Assembly: GCA_002701965.1 (NCBI GenBank)
Contig: NZXM01000032.1
Location: 6,203-12,110, forward strand
DNA: 5,908 nucleotides
Origin: Methanobacteriota archaeon
GTDB taxonomy: Archaea; Thermoplasmatota; Poseidoniia; Poseidoniales; Thalassarchaeaceae
Reading direction: 5' to 3'
Shown: piece after piece, positions 1-5,908 of the stretch
Numbering within the stretch: position 1 is the stretch's first letter
Layout of the letters: each line of letters opens with the position of its first letter
The notes under the pieces: generated by a model
Seen by the model: only the letters and a program-made list of their open reading frames with translations
What the model was told of the DNA's origin: nothing
Databases searched by the model: none
Program-made: the position numbers and the translations under genes

Positions 1-15
1 ATTAGAAGAACATTG

Positions 16-2520
16 ATGCAATATTTAAAATATTTCTTTTTGATAGTGTCCATATATAATGCTCAGGTTACTGGTCTCGCTGGGTGGAATCTGTTTATTG
101 ATCCTGGTCATAGCCAGGATGAGAATATGGGAATAAACGGATACTCTGAAGCTAAGGAAGTATTACAGGTAGGTTTAGAGCTTAGGGATATACTTAATTC
201 ACAGTCTGACATAGATACGGTATACATTTCTAGAACTACTGATAATCAAAGTGTATCCCTATATCAGCGCACGAATTATGCTAATACTGTTGGAGCATCC
301 TGGTATCATTCTATCCATAGTGATGCCAGTTCAAATACTAATACGAATAGAACGCTATTATTGTGGGGACAACTAAATAATGGTAATCCTGATCCACCTG
401 TTGGTGGAGAAGATATGAGTTCTTTTATGATCGATATCCTAACTCAAGGAATGAGGATAGAGACAACAGGCTCCTGGGGAGATTGCAGTTTTTATACATG
501 GAGTGATTATTGCGCCAATTCTGGTGGGCCGTATCTTTATGTTAATCGAAATACAAATATGCCTTCAGAACTAAGTGAGGAAGGGCACCATACAAACCCA
601 GCGCAAAATCAATTAGTAATGAATCAAGAATATAAAAGAATGTTGGCATATTTATTTTTCTATTCCATTCTTGATTATCATGAAATTGATAGACCCTTTG
701 TAGGACAATTAGCCGGGCAAATATTGGATATAGAATCACAAGAGCCGATCAATGGCTCTACCGTACAAAGCGATGAATATGTGTATATCACAGACACCTA
801 TAATTCATTATTCCATCAATTTTCAAATGATGAACAGGAATTGAGAAATGGATTCTACTGGTTTGAGGGATTATCTGATTCGACCTATGAAGTAATCGTT
901 TCTGCGCCTGGATATTATAGTGACACTACTCAGGTGTCCATTCTGGATACATTTATTACATTCCATGATGTTGAATTATTATCAAGCCAACCACCTATAG
1001 TCATGGAAACGGTTCCTGTTGAAGGGGATTCTCTTTTTCCTGCATGGAATCCAATTGAGATTCAATTTAGTAGACCTATGGATACTGCCTCAGTTATTGC
1101 TTCTATTGTTATGAGTCCTGCTACCGACCTTGAAGGGTATTATTGGTATGATGATCAAACGCTTATTCTTACACCTGACCCTTTATTATTTGAGACGAAT
1201 TATACATTAACAATATTTGATGAGGCGCGCGACGTATATGGACATTATATGGATGGTGATCAGAATGGCGAAGAAGGAGGGGATTTTCATTTGCTTTTTA
1301 AAACTGGACCAGCAGATATGGTTCCGCCAGAAATAGAAAATATCTTTCCCCCAAGTGTTGCTACGAATGTTGAGATCTTTCCTATTATTAATATACAATT
1401 TGATGAGACATTAGATACCAGTATCGATCTGTTAGATTACTTTTTACTAGAACGGTTTCAAGATCATTCATCAGTTTCAGGAGATATGGTTTATTATCCT
1501 GTAGGTGAAAAAAGTTCAATATGTTATTTCCCTGATCAGAATCTGTATCCTAACGAAGTATACGTAACAAGGTTATATTCTGGAATAACAGACATTTTTG
1601 ATAATGTGATCGAAATAGATCAGTCATTTAGTTTCCAAACACGAAATTTTGATATTGAAATAAATGAGATCGATGATCTAGAACAGGGTATTGGTGCGAA
1701 TTGGTGGGGACCTCAGTCATCAGGAAGTACCACAGGTATTATCCCAGATAGTACTTGGATGCAACCCAATTCACAAATTTTGAGCTTATTATATGAGAGT
1801 AGTCAATCCATGGAAATTTCATATGGGTGGAATCTTTCTGATAATGATTGGCTTATAAGGGTTTATTTAAGTGGTGGTCCACCTAGAGATGTTATTTTTA
1901 ATGATTCAAAGACAATGCAGGCTTATGTGTTTGGTGATGGTTCTGGAAATAAGTTTAGATTCTGTGTTGATGATAACCTACCATCTACAAGCAGTTCAAA
2001 TCATGAGGTCAGCCCTTGGTATATTATTGATTGGGTCGGTTGGAAATTGATTTCTTGGGATATGGATGTTGATGGTACAGGAGAATGGATCGGCGATGGT
2101 AATTTAAACGGAAATATGAGATTTGATAGTTTCCAATTGAGCTTTACAGAGGGCCAATCACAATTTGGAAGTATCTATATCGACGATCTAAGTATTATCA
2201 ATAATATAGATCTCTCTACTACAGGTGTTAATGACCATCCTTCACAAATAAGCCTTGGCAAGAATTTTCCTAATCCTTTTAATATGTCAACAGAAATATC
2301 ATTTACTGTCGATAAAGAGCGCACTGTTCAATTGTTCATTTACGATCTTATTGGAAACAAGATCGCAGAGCTTGTAAAAGATACCTTTATTCCTGGTCAA
2401 CATAGAATTCGATGGAATGGGACAAATCAATACGGTAATGATGTATCGTCTGGTATATACATATATACTATCGTATCAAATGATCATAAAGAATCAAGAC
2501 GTATGATATTAATAAAATAA
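16..2520 (+). CDS. Secreted multidomain N-acetylmuramoyl-L-alanine amidase (Amidase_3) with T9SS sorting domain
   Basis: A zinc amidase that should cut the MurNAc-L-Ala bond of peptidoglycan, 834 aa from the ATG. A TTG one codon earlier is also possible, but the ATG sits 7 bases behind AGAAG. Residues 1-17 form a short hydrophobic signal peptide. The Amidase_3 domain spans about 23-225: DPGH gives Zn ligand His32, GYSEAKE gives Glu45, SIHSDAS gives His101, and PSELSEEG gives catalytic Glu188 in the PxxLxExG motif. Cys157 and Cys166 could form a disulfide in an insert. Next come a carboxypeptidase-regulatory-like domain (about 228-322), two Big_5-like Ig domains (about 325-430 and 436-541), a beta-rich carbohydrate-binding/jelly-roll-like region (about 555-732, weakest call) and a type IX sorting domain (746-834). 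The complete active site argues for a working enzyme. Export across the outer membrane, rather than a role in the cell's own septum, is inferred from the sorting domain. It probably leads an operon with the SSF gene 27 bases downstream. Confidence 0.9.
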   Translation: MQYLKYFFLIVSIYNAQVTGLAGWNLFIDPGHSQDENMGINGYSEAKEVLQVGLELRDILNSQSDIDTVYISRTTDNQSVSLYQRTNYANTVGASWYHSIHSDASSNTNTNRTLLLWGQLNNGNPDPPVGGEDMSSFMIDILTQGMRIETTGSWGDCSFYTWSDYCANSGGPYLYVNRNTNMPSELSEEGHHTNPAQNQLVMNQEYKRMLAYLFFYSILDYHEIDRPFVGQLAGQILDIESQEPINGSTVQSDEYVYITDTYNSLFHQFSNDEQELRNGFYWFEGLSDSTYEVIVSAPGYYSDTTQVSILDTFITFHDVELLSSQPPIVMETVPVEGDSLFPAWNPIEIQFSRPMDTASVIASIVMSPATDLEGYYWYDDQTLILTPDPLLFETNYTLTIFDEARDVYGHYMDGDQNGEEGGDFHLLFKTGPADMVPPEIENIFPPSVATNVEIFPIINIQFDETLDTSIDLLDYFLLERFQDHSSVSGDMVYYPVGEKSSICYFPDQNLYPNEVYVTRLYSGITDIFDNVIEIDQSFSFQTRNFDIEINEIDDLEQGIGANWWGPQSSGSTTGIIPDSTWMQPNSQILSLLYESSQSMEISYGWNLSDNDWLIRVYLSGGPPRDVIFNDSKTMQAYVFGDGSGNKFRFCVDDNLPSTSSSNHEVSPWYIIDWVGWKLISWDMDVDGTGEWIGDGNLNGNMRFDSFQLSFTEGQSQFGSIYIDDLSIINNIDLSTTGVNDHPSQISLGKNFPNPFNMSTEISFTVDKERTVQLFIYDLIGNKIAELVKDTFIPGQHRIRWNGTNQYGNDVSSGIYIYTIVSNDHKESRRMILIK
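2251..2517 (+). other. Type IX secretion (Por) C-terminal sorting domain of the amidase
   Basis: Residues 746-834 of the amidase carry SLGKNFPNPFN, then strand-rich FTVDKERTVQLFIYDLIG, GQHRIRWNG, a DVSSGIYIYTI strand and a final basic RRMILIK. This layout matches the FlgD-Ig-like T9SS C-terminal domain, which directs periplasmic proteins through the outer membrane to the surface or medium in FCB-group bacteria. The domain is known to be cleaved on export in Bacteroidota; here that is assumed. It is the strongest taxonomic marker in the window. The NFPNPFN form is especially frequent in Marinimicrobia, Ignavibacteria and Calditrichota. Confidence 0.9.
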
Positions 2521-2536
2521 CTATATACTGAAAAAT

Positions 2537-2550
2537 AGGAGTAGGTTATT
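2537..2550 (+). promoter_or_regulatory. Shine-Dalgarno AGGAG and probable ATT start codon of the symporter-hydrolase gene
   Basis: AGGAG at 2537-2541 lies 6 bases before ATT at 2548-2550, an ideal distance. The frame is closed by TAG at 2542-2544, so no ATG, GTG or TTG is available before TTG at 2575. That TTG has no purine-rich site before it (AGTTTAATAATA precedes it). Starting at ATT adds nine residues (HWVDSLII after the initiator), which complete the first membrane helix and restore the usual SSF N-terminus. ATT starts are rare but real, the classic case being infC. A sequencing or assembly change of ATG to ATT is the main alternative. Confidence 0.65.
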
Positions 2551-5205
2551 CACTGGGTAGATAGTTTAATAATATTGATCTTTTTAGCAGGGCTTATTGG
2601 TTTTGGGTGGTACCAGAGTCTTCAAAATAAGACAACATCAGATTACTTCTTAGGTAATAAAAGTCTACCTTGGGTCGTTGCCATGTTTTCTATTGTTGCA
2701 ACAGAAACATCAGTACTTACCTTCATCAGTATCCCTGGTATTGCTTATCGAGGAAATTGGTTCTTTCTGCAACTAGCATTTGGATATATCTTAGGCAGGA
2801 TACTGGTATCTATCTTTTTTCTTCCAAAATATTTTTCATCAGGTATTACATCCATTTATGAGATATTAGGAGAAAGGTTTGATAAGGATATCCAAAAAAT
2901 AGCATCAGGCGTTTTTCTTTTGACGCGTATTCTTGCTGATGGCATCAGATTTTTAGCTACGGCAGTAATTGTACAAGTTGTTACAGGGTGGTCCCTTCCT
3001 GTTTCAGTTCTTTTAATTGGAGTTGTAACGCTGATCTATTCAGCACTGGGAGGTATCAGGACAATTGTATGGGTAGATAGTTTTCAATTTGTCCTATATC
3101 TTTTGGGAGGTCTGATTTCCATTATATATATTCTCCTTCATTCAGATAATTCTGCCTTAGCTATCATCTCAGACCTAAATGGAGCTGAAAAAACAAAGAT
3201 CTTTAATTTTTCTGGTGAATTATTCAAAGACCCCTATTTTTTCATAAGTGCGGTGATTGGAGGTATGTTCCTTTCTTTTTCATCACATGGTGTTGATCAT
3301 ATGATGGTTCAGAGGGTGCTAGGAACAAAAGATCTAAGGTCAGGACAAAAAGCCATGATCGGAAGTGGCATATTTGTCATGCTTCAATTTGGAATATTCT
3401 TACTAGCTGGCTCACTTATATTCCATTTTTTTGATGGTATACCTTTACAAAAAGATAGAGAATTCTCTAGTTTTATCGTAGATCATTTGCCGATAGGTCT
3501 CCGCGGATTATTACTTGCTGGTATATTTTCGGCAGCCATGTCAACTCTTAGCTCTTCTATCAATTCTTTGGCATCTTCAACCATTGTCGATTGGTTTGGC
3601 GGAAGGTCATCAATAAAAACCTCAAGAATCGTCAGTTTATTCTGGGCAATAGTTCTTATTAGCATTGCACTTATTTTTGATGAGAGTGATTCGGCAATAG
3701 TAATTATTGGTCTTCAGATCGCATCCTTTACATATGGCGGTCTACTTGGGTTATTTTTATTGACCAAGATAAATAGAAAGTTCAACTCAATAAGTTTAAT
3801 CACTGGATTGATATCGAGCTTTTTGATAGTCTTTTATTTAAAGCAAGTGGGTTTGGCCTGGACCTGGTTCATAATGATATCAGTGGTGGTGAATATATGT
3901 GTTACTATTTTTATCGATCTTTTTATTAAAAATCTTTACTCCAGAACTTTTATTTTCTTCATTCTTACAATTACTTTTATCCTAGGAACCATTTCATTTT
4001 TCAAATCTTCAGTAGAGCATGACAAATCTATAGATTCCAAGATACTAACAGAACTACTACATAAGCTTGATGCAAAATATCATACTATTATAACTCAGCC
4101 TGAAAGATATAGAGCTCAAATTATCTATACACAAATAGATAGAGATATCAATAACCTTCCAAAATTTACTGAGCATACATTCGGATTCAATCCTAACAGT
4201 TATTTCTATCCCGCGAGTACGATCAAATTACCCATAGCAGCTCTTGCACTTGAAAAACTGAATACAATAGAAAATATAGATAAAGATACGCACCTTAATA
4301 TTTTACCAGGACCAGATAAATTAACTGGTGTTATAAACGACTCGTCATCAGAGGATGGTTATGCAACCATAGGTCATTATATACATAAATTGCTCATTGT
4401 ATCAGATAACGAATCATATAACAGACTTTATGAATTCCTAGGACGTGACCATATTAATCGACGACTATGGGAACTTGGTCATATACAAACACGAATCAGA
4501 CACAGACTCAATTTACAGCTCTCAATTAATGAAAATAGATATACAAATGGATTTCAATTCTATAAAGATTCCTTAATGGTTTATGAACAACCCAGGCAAA
4601 TTTCAGACCTGCATCTTGACATCCCTTTCAATGATTATTTGATCGGTAATTCTCATTATTTTAAGAATAAAAAATTCGACAGATCCATGGATTTTTCTAA
4701 TAAGAATTTCATGAACTTGCTTGATCAACATCACTTTTTAATCAAACTTATGTTTCCTGAGATATCAAACTCAAAAACCCAACTCAACCTTACAAGATCA
4801 GATTATGACTTTATCAGAGATAAGATGTCAGCTCTACCAAGAGAGAGTGAGTCCCCAAGGTATGATGAAAGCTATTATGATAGTTATTGTAAGTTCTTTT
4901 TATATGGCAACAGTAGAGAAGCGATACCTGATCAAGTAAGTATATTTAATAAATCCGGATTGGCATATGGTTTTCTTTTAGATAATGCATATATTGTTGA
5001 TATCGATAATAAGATCGAATTTTTTCTAAGCGCAGTTGTGTATGGGAATAGTAATGGAATATTAAATGATGATTCATATGATTATGATTCCCTTACCATT
5101 CCATTTTTGGCTGATTTAGGCAAGGCTGTTTATGAATATGAATTGGAAAGGAATAAAGAGTTTGCACCAGACTTCACTTATTTAAGCAAGCTTGAATCAT
5201 TATAA
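2548..5205 (+). CDS. Sodium:solute symporter (SSF) fused to a periplasmic class-A beta-lactamase-like serine hydrolase
   Basis: A single 885-residue frame from ATT 2548 (876 residues if started at TTG 2575). Residues 1-460 are an SSF transporter, which imports a solute with Na+. I count 13 helices there plus one at 467-485, as in the 14-helix vSGLT layout. The SSF signature SALGGIRTIVWVDSFQF is at 165-181. AAMST at 329-333 aligns with the vSGLT Na2-site Ala/Ser/Ser, giving Ala329, Ser332 and Thr333. Lys/Arg lie in the alternate loops expected to be cytoplasmic (QNKTTS, GTKDLRSGQK, GGRSSIKTSR, TKINRK, KNLYSR). This places both ends in the periplasm. After a linker, about 530-885 is a serine hydrolase domain (separate entry). 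SSF proteins of about 480-600 aa usually end at the last helix, so this fusion is unusual. The solute is unknown. Amidase and NlpC/P60 neighbours make a cell-wall fragment possible, but sugars or amino acids are equally allowed by the fold. Confidence 0.88.
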   Translation: MHWVDSLIILIFLAGLIGFGWYQSLQNKTTSDYFLGNKSLPWVVAMFSIVATETSVLTFISIPGIAYRGNWFFLQLAFGYILGRILVSIFFLPKYFSSGITSIYEILGERFDKDIQKIASGVFLLTRILADGIRFLATAVIVQVVTGWSLPVSVLLIGVVTLIYSALGGIRTIVWVDSFQFVLYLLGGLISIIYILLHSDNSALAIISDLNGAEKTKIFNFSGELFKDPYFFISAVIGGMFLSFSSHGVDHMMVQRVLGTKDLRSGQKAMIGSGIFVMLQFGIFLLAGSLIFHFFDGIPLQKDREFSSFIVDHLPIGLRGLLLAGIFSAAMSTLSSSINSLASSTIVDWFGGRSSIKTSRIVSLFWAIVLISIALIFDESDSAIVIIGLQIASFTYGGLLGLFLLTKINRKFNSISLITGLISSFLIVFYLKQVGLAWTWFIMISVVVNICVTIFIDLFIKNLYSRTFIFFILTITFILGTISFFKSSVEHDKSIDSKILTELLHKLDAKYHTIITQPERYRAQIIYTQIDRDINNLPKFTEHTFGFNPNSYFYPASTIKLPIAALALEKLNTIENIDKDTHLNILPGPDKLTGVINDSSSEDGYATIGHYIHKLLIVSDNESYNRLYEFLGRDHINRRLWELGHIQTRIRHRLNLQLSINENRYTNGFQFYKDSLMVYEQPRQISDLHLDIPFNDYLIGNSHYFKNKKFDRSMDFSNKNFMNLLDQHHFLIKLMFPEISNSKTQLNLTRSDYDFIRDKMSALPRESESPRYDESYYDSYCKFFLYGNSREAIPDQVSIFNKSGLAYGFLLDNAYIVDIDNKIEFFLSAVVYGNSNGILNDDSYDYDSLTIPFLADLGKAVYEYELERNKEFAPDFTYLSKLESL
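4135..5202 (+). other. Beta-lactamase-fold serine hydrolase domain within the symporter fusion
   Basis: All three penicillin-recognising active-site motifs are present in order: SxxK as YPASTIK with Ser557 and Lys560, SDN at 619-621, and KSG at 802-804 followed by a strand (GLAYGFLLDNAYIVD). Ser557 to SDN is 62 residues, close to the 60 of class A enzymes. SDN to KSG is about 80 residues longer than in class A, so there is a large insert (about 660-790). Where the class A omega loop should give Glu166 (ExxLN after TRLDR), I read TRIRHRLNLQLS, with no Glu. The domain resembles uncharacterised Bacteroidota 'class A-related serine hydrolases' more than true lactamases. Peptidase, amidase or esterase activity is more likely than beta-lactam resistance. 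Numbering is from ATT 2548. Confidence 0.85.
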
Positions 5206-5226
5206 CTCAATGATCTTGAATATTTT

Positions 5227-5658
5227 ATGAAAAAGAATATACCACCTATTTTATTATTTATTTTCAGCTTGCTATCAACAGTTTTTATTATTTCATGCGA
5301 AGATAATGAAAAAATAGCAAATAGTGATCAGGATCAGGACACAATCGCTGTTGTTGATACAGTTCGATTTGGAGACCTGACTACCCTTTTTGAAAATAGA
5401 TGTTATCACTGTCATAGTGAACCCGAATATAGCTTTTACGCTCTTAACTTGGATACTTACGAGAATACAATGTTAGGCAGTCAGCATGGTCCTATTGTTG
5501 TACCATTTGAACCAGAACAGAGTCTGTTATATACCAAGTGTTCTGGAGAACATACTGAAGGTGAAAGAATGCCTCAAGATGATCTGAACTTTTTTGATGA
5601 TAAGCCTGAAAAGCTCCAATTGATCTATGATTGGATCCATTTTGGGTGTTTAGAATGA
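5227..5658 (+). CDS. PSCyt1-like monohaem cytochrome c lipoprotein
   Basis: A 143-residue envelope lipoprotein. The signal is MKKN followed by a hydrophobic stretch (7-22) and lipobox IISC, giving lipidated Cys24. An acidic, Asn/Gln-rich linker (25-45) follows, which resembles the acidic stretch of surface-exposed FCB lipoproteins. Residues 50-143 match the planctomycete cytochrome c (PSCyt1) pattern: LFENRCYHCH with CXXCH at 59-63, a LDTYENTMLGS segment, VPFEPEQSLLY, a candidate distal haem ligand Met115 in RMPQDD, and a closing LIYDWIHFG helix. Cys105 and Cys141 are extra and could pair. It would bind one c-type haem covalently, with an electron-transfer or sensing role that cannot be specified. 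It starts 21 bases after the symporter fusion and is probably co-transcribed. There is no clear Shine-Dalgarno site; the ATG is chosen because the signal peptide begins exactly there. Confidence 0.85.
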   Translation: MKKNIPPILLFIFSLLSTVFIISCEDNEKIANSDQDQDTIAVVDTVRFGDLTTLFENRCYHCHSEPEYSFYALNLDTYENTMLGSQHGPIVVPFEPEQSLLYTKCSGEHTEGERMPQDDLNFFDDKPEKLQLIYDWIHFGCLE

Positions 5659-5690
5659 GATAGAATTATTTAATTCTATTGATTTAGAAT
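5651..5690. repeat. TAGAAT motif cluster at the convergent gene junction
   Basis: TAGAAT occurs at 5651-5656, 5661-5666 and 5685-5690, with its complement ATTCTA at 5673-5678. The central inverted copy can therefore pair with the copy on either side, giving two mutually exclusive hairpins. The first TAGAAT lies in the last codons of the lipoprotein gene, and the inverted copy contains the stop codon of the minus-strand gene. In AT-rich DNA part of this may be chance. Confidence 0.5.
5660..5679. terminator. Candidate bidirectional terminator hairpin between convergent genes
   Basis: TAGAATTA (5661-5668) and TAATTCTA (5671-5678) form a perfect 8-bp inverted repeat around TT; one more A-T pair at 5660/5679 makes 9. 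In RNA the innermost pairs would open into a larger loop. It sits exactly between the plus-strand stop (5656-5658) and the minus-strand stop (5676-5678), where a shared terminator is expected. The stem has few G-C pairs and neither side has a strong T tract, so termination efficiency is doubtful. Confidence 0.4.
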
Positions 5691-5908
5691 ACGTCTTATA
5701 AAGAGAAATGACTCTAATCTTCCCTTATTGAATTCTGGAGACGCTTTATCGAGTGAGTTGATGCCCACTTTACCACCTTGGTGTATAAAATCCTTTTGAC
5801 CCAAGCTTATACCAACATGGGTTACTCTATTTTCCCTTCCAAAAAATAGCAGATCACCTGGTAAAATGTTTGACCAATCCTGAGATGGAAGTATAGGGGT
5901 CCCAATCA
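5676..5908 (-). CDS. NlpC/P60 family cysteine peptidase, C-terminal part (runs off the window)
   Basis: The minus strand is open from the window edge to TAG at 5678-5676, encoding 76 full residues that end in RRILNQ. The sequence fits the end of an NlpC/P60 (CHAP/papain-like) domain: LPGDLLFFG, then THVGISLG with the general-base His (codon 5819-5817), then FIHQGGKVGINSLD with the third active-site His (codon 5783-5781), and a closing ESFLFIRRI strand. The catalytic Cys (usually in a DCSG motif) must lie upstream, outside the window. The FFG...THVG...FIHQGG...INSLD arrangement resembles the YkfC/dipeptidyl-peptidase VI branch, which cleaves gamma-D-Glu-diamino-acid bonds in muropeptides; that finer placement is tentative. 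The gene converges on the three plus-strand genes with a 17-base gap, so it is a separate transcript. Confidence 0.88.
   Translation of the reverse strand, partial: IGTPILPSQDWSNILPGDLLFFGRENRVTHVGISLGQKDFIHQGGKVGINSLDKASPEFNKGRLESFLFIRRILNQ

Noticed and set aside
542..739. Minus-strand open frame of 65 codons inside the amidase gene
   Set aside because: No domain, signal or ribosome site; it lies wholly opposite the well-supported amidase catalytic region.
1207..1398. Minus-strand open frame of 63 codons
   Set aside because: Shadow of the Ig-like region of the amidase gene with no recognisable protein features.
2670..2861. Plus-strand open frame of 63 codons in another frame inside the symporter
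   Set aside because: Overlaps conserved SSF helices completely; the composition is that of an out-of-frame reading.
3483..3665. Minus-strand open frame of 60 codons
   Set aside because: Lies opposite the SSF sodium-site helix and has no independent support.
4135..5205. Beta-lactam resistance gene
   Set aside because: The active-site core is present, but the class A general base Glu and omega-loop motif are missing and the domain is tethered to a transporter, so antibiotic resistance is not supported.
2548..5205. Two separate genes merged by a sequencing error
   Set aside because: The frame, codon style and AT content continue smoothly through the linker, there is no remnant ribosome site and start at the boundary, and the topology is self-consistent. 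Read-level checking remains the decisive test.
1..5908. tRNA, rRNA, CRISPR array, insertion sequence or phage attachment site
   Set aside because: No spaced direct repeats, terminal inverted repeats, transposase motifs or cloverleaf-like segments were seen; nearly all the window is coding.

Overview
This is an AT-rich bacterial window with three tightly spaced plus-strand genes and the 3' end of a convergent minus-strand gene. The best clue to the organism is the first protein. It ends in a roughly 89-residue module containing NFPNPFN, a predicted beta sandwich (VQLFIYDLIG, then GQHRIRWNG) and a terminal RRMILIK. This is the type IX secretion (Por) sorting domain common in the FCB group. That version of the module, the low G+C, the SSF transporter and the PSCyt1-like lipoprotein suggest a Candidatus Marinimicrobia (SAR406)-like, Ignavibacteria/Calditrichota-like or Bacteroidota relative. 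The assignment is an inference and cannot be settled from one window.

Layout. (1) 16-2520: secreted multidomain N-acetylmuramoyl-L-alanine amidase with a complete zinc/catalytic signature and a T9SS C-terminal domain. (2) 2548-5205: one uninterrupted frame joining a complete 14-helix sodium:solute symporter (SSF) to a class-A beta-lactamase-fold serine hydrolase domain with SxxK, SDN and KSG. Its likely start is a rare ATT codon behind a good AGGAG. (3) 5227-5658: small lipoprotein with one CXXCH haem motif, of the planctomycete-type cytochrome c (PSCyt1) kind. (4) 5676 to beyond 5908, minus strand: C-terminal 76 residues of an NlpC/P60 cysteine peptidase, which has no usable start inside the window. 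Gaps are 27, 21 and 17 bases. The convergent junction holds an AT-rich palindrome.

How the genes may work together. Three of the four genes encode folds that act on peptidoglycan or its fragments: a zinc amidase, a penicillin-recognising serine hydrolase and a gamma-D-Glu-type NlpC/P60 peptidase. One of these is fused to a Na+-driven importer. By the positive-inside rule the hydrolase sits on the periplasmic face, next to the transporter entrance. The most interesting reading is a 'cut and import' device for muropeptides or another esterified or amidated nutrient, fed by the secreted amidase. The fusion and its topology are read from sequence; the substrate and pathway are hypotheses. The place of the haem lipoprotein in such a pathway is unclear.
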